A DNA stretch of 64,000 nucleotides. It comes from Steinernema hermaphroditum. Lineage: Eukaryota > Nematoda > Chromadorea > Rhabditida > Steinernematidae. Under the pieces are notes generated by a model. That model made no database searches and had not been told where the DNA came from. It saw only the letters and a list, made by a program, of their open reading frames with translations. The stretch covers positions 12,338,001 through 12,402,000 of the forward strand of contig CM059625.1 of assembly GCA_030435675.1 (NCBI GenBank). Reading direction: 5' to 3'. The position numbers and the translations under genes are program-made. Within the stretch, counting starts at the first letter, position 1, and each line of letters begins with the position of its first letter. This document shows, piece by piece, positions 25,401-34,014 of this stretch.

Positions 25401-28400
25401 CGACGAAGAAAGTTGAGACTCCGAGGAACTACTCACCATGATGGGCTTTCTGTTGATCTTCTGCAAAAGACGATATAAGTTTCTACCCGGTTAAGTGTGG
25501 AAAAGGATACCTGGATAAGACGACTTCGTTGTTGTGACCACTCGTGTCATCTTCTTTGAGACGACGACCGATCCATCCTCGTTAGTGAAGCCTTCTTCCA
25601 TTGATTCAACTTTTTGGTCGGTTTCGGGAGTAGTTGGCGCCATGCCATGTTGAGCAGCTAAATAATGAGAAATTACATGTGGAAAGTGGCCTTTTTCATC
25701 GTTAAATTAATGTTGCTGTAATTATTGCGAAGGGTGAGATGGTAGAGGTTAGAGGAAGCATGATAAATCACAGAAAAAAATGAGGGTCAGATATGTACAA
25801 CACGCCATGCTAGCACGCAAACGAACTTAAATTCGCCAGCATCTCCTTGTGAAGCCGCGAAACTTGCTCCGGGTCAAGTCCGCACATTCCGGGCGTCTCG
25901 GTTTCGTAGCTCGTGTTGGTAGTCGTCGTCTTGCGTGAAGTACTGACACGGATTTGAACATCGGCGTTGGGGGACGCAGAGGCGAGTGCCTTCGCTACCG
26001 TAGCTGACAGTTGGGCATCCTGGGGGCAGATCGCACCGGCTTGTTTCAGCTCCTCTTCAAGATGCTGAAGCCGATTCACAGCAGCGTTGTACTTCTCGGG
26101 ACAGGTCATTTGCAAGTGGGAAAGGCCGATCAATATGTTCGACAGGAGCAGGCTAGTGTTGGCTGTGGCCGCAGAATCATCAGCTGTCAGTGCCGACTGC
26201 ACCTCGGGGAGTTTATTACAGTCAAGGGATGACGTCGGCGCGACTATCGGAGAAATGCTGCCCGTGCACGGCTCAGCGAGCAGCGGAGCTCGCAAGAGTT
26301 CTATTGGGTTCTCTTCCGGGCTGCCGTTTTCTTCCTCAATAGGCTGCACAAAACCTACAGAAGTTTTAGTCTCGGGGAGCGCGATTTCAAGTAGAGCGGC
26401 AGCAAGGGAGTCAGAGCGGGTACGCTCGAACTGAGCGGAACTAGCGACGGGTGTATTCTCGTCAATGGTCTCATAGTGCTCCTCTTCATGGTGGACATCG
26501 GCATCGGCGTCGTGGGCACTTTGATCATGATGTTCGTCGTCGTGTTGACCGCTCCATTCCTCAGCTTGGAAGTCCTTGAAGGACCCGACGTGATGGAATC
26601 CGGGGGCAGAAATGGTATCCACTGATTGATCTTGACGCAAGACGACAACACATTGGACGAGGGGCAGACCGGAGCTTGAGAGACCGGAGAGGACGAGGGC
26701 GCTGCCTGGCTGCGACGACATCGCTGTTGGCAATGAAGGCATAAAGCAAAGTTTTAGCCAGCTGACGACGGCAAAATGGCTACGTGCGGGTTTTAGCTGT
26801 CCGTTTGCGTATATCACTTTCTATTGATGTATTTCTCGGAGACACATCGCGTTTGTGAAACAAATGCGATAAACATCGTCTGAGCTAAATGACTCGACGA
26901 AGGTTTCTCGCGAAGCTGCTGAGTGTTTTTATCGTCTCACTAGCTAAACGCAAACGATCGCTGGACTCTTCTAAACAGAGCAGTCGACAGATGACAATTA
27001 CGCACGACAGAAGAAGAGGAAGTGGGAAAGAAGAGGAAGCAGTGAATAATGATTTAAAGCTCAACATAAACAGCCTAGATGAAGGGCGTTCGATATTCGT
27101 TTATTTGATGCATATCTCCTTGCGATTATCGTGTGGGGACGACGGATGTGACAGTGGAAATTCATCGAGTAAATAGAAAGTTGCAGCGAGTATTATGTTT
27201 TGACAAAAGAGACAGAGAACTATCTACCTTCTCCATGCATTGGCTCATCTTCGTGAGCTTTGGCAGTGTCTTCTTCGGCTTCGTCGAACACTTCTGAAAG
27301 CAGCTCAGTAAGAGATGGTTGCTGAAAGCCGAAGGGTGCGAAGAAAGCAAGACAACATGCTTGTGGCGGTGCGAAGGAAGTATAAATCACTCACGTTCTT
27401 GGTATTCTTCCGGAGTTTCATCCGTTATTTTGTGGCTAGTGGTGGTGGTGATGACTCTCGTCTCTGTGACAACGGAGCCGTCGTCCTCTTCGCGCCGAGT
27501 TTCGTATTTGATGACGTCGGTTTCCGTTCCGTCTCCATGTTCGATGTGCTCGGTCTCGTACTTCTCTTCGGGCTCTGAGCGTTCCTCTTCCTCGGGTTCC
27601 TCGACCAAAGGCGATGGCCCTTCGCGAAGAACAACCTCATCCCTTTCTTTCACGGAAACAGGCGACTCGGCCTCTGGAGACGGTTCACCTTCTAGAAGCA
27701 GTTGTTCGCTCACAGACAGATACTGGTCGACTAACCTGATGCACCACTAGGGCCTTCCTGTTGGTTCATTTCAACAACCATTTCATTCCACTTCTGCATT
27801 TCTTCATCAGTCAGCGAGACGGTTTCATCTCGAATCTCCTCGTTTACGGGGATGTCGTCCTCGTAGGTGGTGGTGATCGTTCTTTCTTCAACTACTGGCC
27901 CGCTTCCGGTGTCGTGCACGTGTCTTTCCTTCTTCACAACAGTCCGAATAGTCTTAACGGCCTCCTCTGGTTCCGAGGGTTCAGCGGCCAGATCTGAATG
28001 GCGGACATGTGAATCGTATTGATGGGCCACTGAATGCTCACCTTGCGTGGAAGTCTGTGGTCCTACAACAGCAGCATCCACGACAGCATGGGCTACGACG
28101 GGAACGGCAATTCCGTTAACAGCGTGGGTTTCGGCAGGCTTAATGCGCGCCAGCCTGTCCGTACTTGACACAGAAACATTGGAAGCGTCAAATCGTTTCA
28201 GCGAGGATTCACCCTCTTCATCCGAATCTCTCTTGTTCATGCTTCGAACAATGTCGTCTCTGCCGATACGTTTGAGAGCGCTCTCCAAATTGTTTCCTGA
28301 AAACCGCAAATCCGTATTGCCCTTTTAAATTTGTCGCTTACGATTGGCTTCGGTCTTCTTCAGGAAGATCCAAATCTTGAGCACCGAAATGGGCTCCTTT

Positions 28401-31400
28401 CCGACCAGTTGCTGCTTTACAGCACGGATGTCTTTGTCGGGCACCTGCAGTGCGCGCGCAAGGCGAGCCCAGTCAGGTCCGATTTTGCGCGCAATCAGGT
28501 CCACCGGCAAGTCCTCTTCGGGAATCTTGCCCTCGGCAGCGGCTGCATCGGCCTGCAGCTCTTCTGGGGACGACTCAAGGGCTGTTGAATACTTCGATGA
28601 AATCACAACTTGGCGTCCTTCTGGTTGTGCGGAGACTCCTGTATCCAGCTGCGCGTATTCGGGCAGCGTGATAGCCAAAGTGCAAATGGGCTGCTGCGGA
28701 GGCAGTGTTTCAGCCCGAACCTTAGGCTCCTTCATCATGGCAATGCGACCAGTGGCAGAAGCATCTTCATCATCGCGTGGACGAACCTGAGAATCCGTTT
28801 AAAAGCACGGTTGTACAACACTTCCGCACCTTGATGTTAAAAGCCAAGCGGTTCTCCTGGAATGGCAGGAAGTACACTTGGAGTTGATCACCACTCTTCG
28901 TGATAGGGACGATGTTTCCACTGAATTCCAAGAATTGATGTCGACCACTTAGGACTTCTACGTCGCGCGATCGAGCAATTTCGACGAAATGTTCTTGCTT
29001 CTCGAGAGTTTTGTCCTCTTTGTCATCTGTCATGCAGAACACTCTGCAATCAGGAAATCTCACTAATCATGCGATGGTTGCAGTTACCTGAGTTGTCCTT
29101 CGGTAGGGAACATTCTCCTAGCGAACACAACGAATTTGGCCATGTATGGAACAGAGATAGCTTCGTTGTAGACCTCTTGGGCCATCCGGGCGGCGTCTCT
29201 TGGCGTCTGGCAATCCATGAGCCAGAAGCGAGCCGAAACAGTGGTGGTGAAGGACACTTCCTCACCGGTGAATGTGAGTTGTGTGGTTCCGGTAATGTCT
29301 TCCCACTGAGCCGGGGAAGATCCTCCCGTGATGCTGCAGAGCAGTCGGAGTGTTGGTGGTTCCTGACCAGGCTGGCCGCTGTACTGGGTCAGCATGCCCT
29401 TCTGACTGCTTTGTGGGAGTGGAATGCAGAGAGTGATTGGCTTGTGGAACTTTCTTCGGCGAGGCTCCACTGTCACAATCGGACTGACAGCGACGCGATT
29501 TCCGTGAAGACGAGCCACAATGTCGTGTGGAATGGGCTGTGCTTGGAGGGAGACCTTGATGATCTTCGTCAATGATCCATCGGGGAATATGGCCTGGACG
29601 CGAGGAACCACCGACGAGAGGATTACGCCTCCCTCAGGTCCGACGCAGTGGACTTCTTGGCGTACACGAGTAACTACGGCGAAGTACATGGGGAAGTCGT
29701 TGGTGAGAATTCGGGTAATTCGAGGGGTGTGAAGGTCATCCAGCTGGGCGAGTTCTGCAGCATCGAACGACTCGTTAAGAACCTAAAGGGAGTACAATGT
29801 ATTATGATACGGGGCTTCGTCTCGTTACCTCCTGTACAGCATCCTCCGTTGCTTCCAGCTGATGCTCTTTCCAGTGCTGACCGTCATCCGAGCGAAGGAT
29901 GACGATTTCGCGCTCACGGCCTCGGAGCGAGGCAAAGTGCGGCACTTCGAGAATGACAGGCCCAAGGAATTTGGCACCGTGCGGTCCCATTTCCAGGATT
30001 CTGGACGCAAGTGACTCGCCTTCCGAGAGAGGTGGCGGGTGAGCAAGTTTGTCCTTTCTCAGATAGCGACAAGTGATGCGTGTGGGCTGCGCGGCCTTCC
30101 GGGGAGGGATGATGATACGAACTCCGGAGTGGCGGCATCCTCGCATTGCACCTCCTCGGGCATCCACCAGGAACGAAATGAGGAAACTAAAAGAAAGCAA
30201 TAGATACGGACATCAAGCAAGGCGGAAAGCATATAGCAATTAACAAGGGTCACAACCACGACTTTGCTACCAACGTTGACCACAGAAGCAGTAGTGATTT
30301 AGCACTACGACCCACGAGTACAACAAACAAAACTCACTTTTTATGGAGTAGTTTACTAAAATTAAGACGCGTATTAGTATTTTGGTTTTTAGACATAAAA
30401 GTAACTTATGGAAGTGTACCTACCTTGGTTGAGAGACATTGTGAGTGTGGATGACGTTGTCGGTGACCGTGTTGTCGAGAATGCTCGAATCCACGACTGC
30501 CGTGGCCACTGGTTCGTGCTGGGCCTGCTTGATGAGCGCGTCGAGATCGGCGTCCGTTGTGTCCATGTCAGCAGTGCGTGACAACATCTGAACATCACAG
30601 TGATTGCGTTAAACGCGTGCTAATTGGTGGAAACCTGTTCGCCCGTGTGTATCAAGTGCACGCCTGTCGAATCTTGAAGGCCTTGTGTCAGACTCTCCGA
30701 GAAGTCTTTGACGTGAGCGTTTGCAGTTACCTGATTGTCTTCGCCTGAAAAATCAAAAGTCAATAAAAATCGATGAACGGCATTGCGTGACACATGCGCC
30801 GACCCGGGGTGCCTATCATCCCAGCGTCATCCCTGACACTGCCGAGAAGACATCTCCGGCAAGGACGAAACGTTTGTTTATCCTATTAGACCAACAAACA
30901 AAATCTTCGAGTGGACGCTTTAAAGCGCGGCGGGACATGCCAATAAACACCGAAAGTGCCATAAATTTTGAGTGCCGCGGGGGGATCAAGAGAGTTAACT
31001 AAGGGAATTATGTAGCGCCTGCAAGTCAACGGCGTGGGGCATCACCATTTTATGCGCATATATTTATGGGGCTTTGAGTCGTTCGCGTCGAACACAAGAG
31101 CGATTAACTGAGCAACTAGGGCTAGTATGGCGAGCGGGTGGGATATGTATAATAAGAGATAGCGGTTATTGATAAACGCGGCTTAACGTCGTGAGGTGAT
31201 GCTGTTACACTCCCGTTTGCGCGCGCATCGCGATCGGGTGTGGCCACATGTGCTATTCTCACCTTCGTCTTCCGAGTCCGAAAACATGGTTTCGTTCATA
31301 GCCTCCGGGTTCTGAGGGTTGTACCGCTCCTCGGTGACCGTTGTGGTCTCCGTGATGACCGTGGTCTGGGTGACGGTTTTCAGCGTTTCCACGACGGACA

Positions 31401-34002
31401 CGTAGCCGAGGCGTTGCGCAATCGAGAGAGGGGTTTGTCCGGTCTGACAACGTTTGTGCTGTGAGAAGTTTGGCAAACGCGATGACTTACTGAGGTATAG
31501 ACGTCTGGCGACGCGCCCTTTTCGATTAAATAGCGTACACAGTTGTTGTGGCCCTGCTGCGCTGCCTGGTGCAGCGGAGTATAGTTGGCCTTCGTCGTCG
31601 CCGCCACCGGTGCGCCGTGCTCGACCAGGAACTGCACCATTCGGATTTGTCCAAAGTGGCAGGCGACGTGAAGGGGTGTGTAGCCGGCCTTCGTTTTGCT
31701 GTCGATCGTCGCGTGTTCCTTGACCAATTCTTCGGCGACGTTGACACGGTCCTCCTGGGCACAGAGGTGCATCGGAGTCAGTCCGTTTTTCGCCTGGGCA
31801 TTCACTTTAGAGTCGTGCTCGATTAACAAGGCTGCCATCTCGCGATGTCCTTCTTGTGCAGCTAAGTGGAGCGGAGTGAATCCGGCCTTGCTCTCAGCGT
31901 TGGGGTCCGCTTTGTACTGAAGCAGAGTTCCTGCGATTTCCATCTGATTCTTCTTCGCTGCGATGTGCAATGCAGTGTATCCGTTTTTGGCGGCGGCATG
32001 AGCCGAAGCGCCGTTTTCCAAAAGCAAAAGCGCAATCTAAACATTTGATATAACTCTTTTCCTGTAATGAAAAACTTGCCTTATCATTGTTGTAGTGAGC
32101 TGCGACGTGCAAGGGAGTGACTTGATTCTTTCCCTCGATGTCAACCGGTGTGTCGCGGTCAAGAAGAATCTTGGCCACTTGTAGATTTCCGTACTTTGAT
32201 GCCAAATGAAGCGGCGTGAATCCTTTCTTCGTGAGCAAGGCTTTGTCGGAACCATGTTCCAGGAGCGTCGTCGCCACCTCGTCTTGTCCTTCCTTCGCGG
32301 CGATGTGCAACGGAGTGTACTGGTCTCGAGTAGCGGCGTTCGGATTCGCTCCAGACTGCAGCAGCCACGAGACGATGTCAGTGTTTCCAAGTCTGGAGGC
32401 AATGTGCAGAGGCGTCTGCAACTCCCTCGCCTGGGCGTCCACTTTGGCGCCGTTTCGAGTGAGCACTCGCACGATGTCCGTCTGATTGGCTCGTGCGGCC
32501 AAGTGAAGCGGCGTTTCTCCGCGGACAGTCGCCACGTCGACGTTGGCCCCCTGCTGGAGCAGGTAGATGACGATGTTAATCGCTCCCATGAATGACGCAA
32601 CGTGCAAAGGAGAAAGCCCCGATTCTGTAGTGGCTTCGATGGCGGCGTGGTACTTGAGGAGCAGTTCCACGACCTTAATTCTGTTTTTCTTGCAAGCAAT
32701 GTGAAGTGGTGTGAAGCCGTTGAGGGCTCGTGCATTGGGGTCGGCGTTTCTATCGAGGAGAAGCTTTGCAACGCGGACATGTCCGCAGTGGGCCGCAACA
32801 TGAAGCGGAGTCAAATAATCGACGGTGACGTCGTCAACAGCTGCCCGATGATAGAGCAAAATGCGAGCACTGTCAACATGATCTCCTTGAGCGGCCATGT
32901 GCAGAGGTGCAAGGCCGTTCTGAAAGGGGATGTTGTTCAGCATTCCGTCGCTTTCGATAGGTGTACCTTTGTTTTAGCGCTGATCGGTGCTCCTTTCTCG
33001 AGGAGAATGTCAACGACCTGATCGTGTCCTGATCTGGCTGCGCAGTGCAGCGGTGTAAGCAGATCTCTAGTTCTGCAATCAATGATGGCTCCGTGAGCCA
33101 GAAGCAGGATGGCCATGTTCCCTCGTCCCCATTTAGTTGCGACGTGTAGGGGACTGATGTTGTGGCGCGCCTGGTAGTTGACGTTGGCTCCCTTTTCGAG
33201 GAGCAGCTGCGCAACCGCTTCATTTCCGTAATGTGCAGCAATGTGCAGCGGCGTAAATCCACTTTTTGATGTTACATCGGCGTTGTGTTCATTCTGAAGT
33301 GCCTCGCTAGAATGCATCGATTTTGCACGAACCAACCTGGAGCAAAAGGGCGGCCGCCTTGATGTCGTCTTTTTTGGCGGCGATGTGAAGGGCTGGAAGG
33401 CGAACTTTTCCGCGAGTGTCGTTTTCGAGAAGGAGCGCCACGATTCTGTCGTGACCCTGCTGCAGGGCGACTGCGAGAGGGGTGAAGCCGTCCTCGGTTG
33501 CCAACGCCTGGTTGGCTCTGTGTGCAAGCAAGTAGCGGACGACACCTTCATGGTTTTCTTGGGCGGCCATGTAGAGGGGCGTGAAGCCCGTGAGGGATTG
33601 AACGTTCACATCGGCTCCGTTTTCGACCAAAATAGTAACAATCAGTTCTTGACCGGCAAGCGAGGCAATGTGCAAAGCGGTGTTGCCTTTCTAAACAGAC
33701 CGTATTTACGCACCGCTGGACACTTTTGAACGCACTTTTGTAGCAGCGTCAACAATGGCTCTGCGTTTGAGTAGCTCACGAACTACTTCACTATGACCTT
33801 CTTTGGATGCCAAATGAAGGGCGTTTAGGCCATTGGCGTTGCAGGTGTTGATGTCAGTGCCACCGCGCAACAGCTCGAGAACTTTATCGAGGTTCCCCGC
33901 TCGGGCTGCACGAAGAAAACTGGCACTGTTCTCGCTCTTCTGACTGTCAGCTGGAGGTGCTGCCGGCTGTTGTTGACCGGCCATGCCTTCAGGTTGCGAC
34001 AT
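1451..34002 (-). CDS. unc-44: Giant ankyrin (UNC-44 family): ANK repeats, ZU5-ZU5-UPA, death domain, repeat tail
   Basis: Ankyrin adaptor linking membrane proteins to the spectrin cytoskeleton; in nematodes it is needed for axon guidance and neuronal polarity. Exons read (5' to 3'): 34002-33736, 33690-33337, 33293-32967, 32919-32080, 32036-31491, 31443-31263, 30744-30635, 30587-30424, 30186-29829, 29782-29088, 29043-28830, 28786-28342, 28296-27736, 27691-27395, ~27359-27228, 25657-25511, 25460-25437, then either 25102-24969 (short form) or 24594-1533 plus 1482-1451 (giant form). Phases agree throughout, except that the 27395/27359 junction is uncertain. The giant form would be about 9,500 residues. 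A 3' splice site 12 bp before the ATG suggests trans-splicing or a 5'UTR intron. Frame breaks in the assembled repeat array (13-23 kb) prevent a single open frame as given. Confidence 0.95.
1533..3415 (-). CDS. unc-44: Unique C-terminal region of the giant tail exon
   Basis: Follows the last repeat ([15 protein letters not shown]). Acidic, Ser-rich and probably disordered, with two copies of SLQEFER[IL]E (about 2441-2475 and 2312-2350). Near the end there are [15 protein letters not shown] and [17 protein letters not shown], which resemble the TRV-TTT blocks of the cassette exons. The short repeated motifs look like binding sites (inference); no folded domain is recognised. Confidence 0.8.
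1533..24594 (-). CDS. unc-44: Giant tail exon of the ankyrin (~23 kb)
   Basis: Starts after TTTTCAG at 24594 in phase 1 with a Ser/Pro-rich lead ([20 protein letters not shown]), then about 130 unique residues. The 126-bp tandem array runs from ~24115 to ~3420, followed by a unique C-terminal 630 residues. The 3' end has a GTAACT donor at 1532 that splices over 50 bp to the last exon. Reading straight through would instead stop 2 codons later at 1525. The frame is clean from 24594 to ~22850 and from ~12995 to 1533 (over 3,800 residues open). Between them it is interrupted by small indels and low-quality-looking patches. Giant ankyrin exons in other animals organise axonal cytoskeleton; this is the family analogue by position. 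Confidence 0.85.
10840..13280 (-). repeat. Higher-order duplication of a 13-unit (1,638-bp) block
   Basis: Rare variants recur at a fixed 13-unit spacing. The GTGGCAGATCTCG variant (Cys instead of Ser in EISHK) occurs near 11008 and 12646. The GAGCGTCGGC and GAAGGAGGG variants occur near 11572/11604 and again near 13217/13250, shifted by 1,638 bp plus the 7-bp insertion at 12998. Confidence 0.75.
12998..13004. other. 7-bp insertion that breaks the repeat frame
   Basis: GGCGGGCTCGG of the repeat is replaced by GGCGGGCCCCGGGCTCGG, adding 7 bp and shifting the tail frame. Single-base insertions with the same effect are at about 14070 and 14981. Confidence 0.8.
13700..19070 (-). repeat. Displaced near-copy of the 5.4-12.0 kb part of the array
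   Basis: Segments match the proximal array at shifted positions: 13710-15450 with 5400-7140 (offset ~8,310), 16977-18100 with 8778-9900 (offset ~8,199), and 18760-19060 with ~11570-12010 (offset 7.1-7.2 kb). Shared rare variants include GTGGAAGATCTC with TGATTGGAG, and CGACTTCGGCGTCAGC. The offsets shrink stepwise, as if units were lost. Confidence 0.7.
18462..18517. other. Degraded patch in the array (homopolymer-rich)
   Basis: About 56 bp in the place of 57 bp of repeat. It still aligns by position but is full of T, G and C runs, including 13 G in a row. It looks like low-quality base calls rather than diverged repeat. Confidence 0.75.
19070..19100. other. Degraded patch in the array
   Basis: 31 bp replace 29 bp of repeat with runs of T, C and G. 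Both flanks are perfect repeat. Confidence 0.7.
19380..19480. other. Degraded patch in the array
   Basis: About 100 bp that track the expected repeat loosely but with many C/T/G runs and substitutions. Perfect repeat resumes at CTCCTCTTCG. Confidence 0.7.
19611..19846. other. Two further degraded patches (19611-19628 and 19741-19846)
   Basis: The first adds bases between TCGTAG and CGGTGAC. The second is a ~100-bp stretch with T-rich runs (TTTTGTTTTTTTTTT) between intact repeat units. Confidence 0.7.
22788..22855. other. Degraded patch in the array
   Basis: A T-rich insertion after GGCAGGCTC and scattered changes. The repeat is intact on both sides, and the upstream clean frame of the giant exon ends here. 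Confidence 0.7.
24745..24750 (-). terminator. Poly(A) signal for the short ankyrin isoform
   Basis: Minus-strand AATAAA about 220 bp downstream of the alternative stop at 24969, and inside the intron that must be removed to include the giant exon. Confidence 0.5.
24969..25102 (-). CDS. unc-44: Alternative short terminal exon of the ankyrin
   Basis: After a 3' splice site (TGTTCAG) the phase-1 frame reads 43 residues (start [20 protein letters not shown]) to a TGA at 24969. A minus-strand AATAAA follows at 24745-24750. This would end a conventional short ankyrin isoform of roughly 1,900 residues upstream of the giant tail exon. The use of two alternative 3' ends parallels the short and giant isoforms known for nematode, fly and vertebrate ankyrins. 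Not proven without transcripts. Confidence 0.65.
25437..25657 (-). CDS. unc-44: Ankyrin cassette exons 16-17, including a 24-nt microexon
   Basis: Exon 16 (25657-25511, 147 nt) encodes [20 protein letters not shown] followed by VTTT, a block conserved in ankyrin C-terminal regions. Exon 17 (25460-25437) is a 24-nt microexon encoding EDQQKAHH, flanked by TTTTGCAG and GTGAGT. Both exons are phase-1 symmetric, so either can be included or skipped without changing frame. They lead either to the short terminal exon or to the giant tail exon. Confidence 0.82.
25810..26721 (-). CDS. Uncharacterised 303-aa ORF inside the ankyrin gene (nested gene or alternative terminal exon)
   Basis: A single uninterrupted ORF from the ATG at 26721 to the stop at 25810, lying in the same orientation in an intron of the ankyrin gene. 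The product is acidic and probably disordered in its first half ([15 protein letters not shown]), then has a possible helical segment ([15 protein letters not shown]) and a C-terminal tail [19 protein letters not shown] do not recognise the family. A 3' splice-site-like CCAACAG sits 2 bp before the ATG and would fit the phase-1 cassette series. It may therefore be an alternative last exon of the ankyrin rather than a separate gene. No AATAAA is seen within 150 bp downstream. Its length and lack of stops argue for coding. Confidence 0.65.
   Translation of the reverse strand: MSSQPGSALVLSGLSSSGLPLVQCVVVLRQDQSVDTISAPGFHHVGSFKDFQAEEWSGQHDDEHHDQSAHDADADVHHEEEHYETIDENTPVASSAQFERTRSDSLAAALLEIALPETKTSVGFVQPIEEENGSPEENPIELLRAPLLAEPCTGSISPIVAPTSSLDCNKLPEVQSALTADDSAATANTSLLLSNILIGLSHLQMTCPEKYNAAVNRLQHLEEELKQAGAICPQDAQLSATVAKALASASPNADVQIRVSTSRKTTTTNTSYETETPGMCGLDPEQVSRLHKEMLANLSSFAC
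26722..27227 (-). other. Intron segment between cassette exon 15 and the intronic ORF
   Basis: About 500 bp on the upstream side of the intronic ORF. It has no supported exon. Just before the ORF start codon there is a pyrimidine-containing stretch ending in CCAACAG, which could act either as a 3' splice site or as part of a promoter/5'UTR. Confidence 0.4.
27228..27691 (-). CDS. unc-44: Ankyrin cassette exons 14-15
   Basis: Exon 14 (27691-27395) follows a 44-bp intron and encodes an acidic linker with [18 protein letters not shown]. Exon 15 clearly contains [20 protein letters not shown] ending at 27228. Its 5' boundary is unsettled. The best 3' splice site (before CAACCATC, 27321) gives the wrong phase after exon 14. 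An alternative 35-bp intron ending at 27360 keeps the frame. Exon 14 could also splice past exon 15. Exon 14 and, with the alternative boundary, exon 15 are phase-1 symmetric, so they can be skipped without frame loss. Confidence 0.75.
27736..28786 (-). CDS. unc-44: Ankyrin exons 12-13: death domain and regulatory linker
   Basis: Exon 12 (28786-28342) ends in a death domain: [20 protein letters not shown], then a helix run ending in [12 protein letters not shown]. It is completed by the start of exon 13 ([16 protein letters not shown]) across a 45-bp intron in phase 1. The rest of exon 13 (28296-27736) is a low-complexity regulatory region with a [14 protein letters not shown] block. Ankyrin death domains are characteristic of the family, but their partner here is not known. 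Confidence 0.93.
28830..30186 (-). CDS. unc-44: Ankyrin exons 9-11: tandem ZU5 domains and UPA domain
   Basis: Spectrin-binding supramodule. Exon 9 (30186-29829) starts the first ZU5 with [20 protein letters not shown], nearly identical to animal ankyrins. Exon 10 (29782-29088) finishes it, holds the second ZU5 ([20 protein letters not shown]) and starts the UPA domain. Exon 11 (29043-28830) holds the UPA end ([20 protein letters not shown]). Roughly residues 930-1350 of the protein. In known ankyrins the first ZU5 binds beta-spectrin and the three domains pack as one unit. All introns are GT-AG, 43-46 bp between exons 9, 10 and 11. Confidence 0.95.
30424..30744 (-). CDS. unc-44: Ankyrin exons 7-8: linker between ANK repeats and ZU5
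   Basis: Exon 7 (30744-30635, 110 nt) reads through [20 protein letters not shown], wording I associate with nematode UNC-44. Exon 8 (30587-30424, 164 nt) encodes an acidic stretch ([17 protein letters not shown]) ending at SQP and joins the first ZU5 exon in phase. Exon 6 and exon 7 are separated by a 518-bp intron (30745-31262), long for this locus. No other feature is seen in that intron. Confidence 0.85.
31263..34002 (-). CDS. unc-44: Ankyrin exons 1-6: N-terminal ANK repeat solenoid
   Basis: Encodes residues 1-838. After a Gln/Pro-rich leader ([12 protein letters not shown]) there is an uninterrupted run of 33-residue ANK repeats with the TPLHIAA / LLLENGA pattern, about 24 copies as usual for ankyrins. 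It ends in the linker [20 protein letters not shown], as in invertebrate ankyrins. Six exons are joined by introns of 43-47 bp. Exons 1-5 are whole codons (267, 354, 327, 840, 546 nt) and exon 6 (181 nt) ends in phase 1. The intron at 32037-32079 has a GC donor (AAG|GCAAGT). This part binds membrane partners such as adhesion molecules and channels. High sequence agreement with nematode UNC-44 as I recall it. Confidence 0.95.
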
Positions 34003-34014
34003 GCCCGAGTTTTG

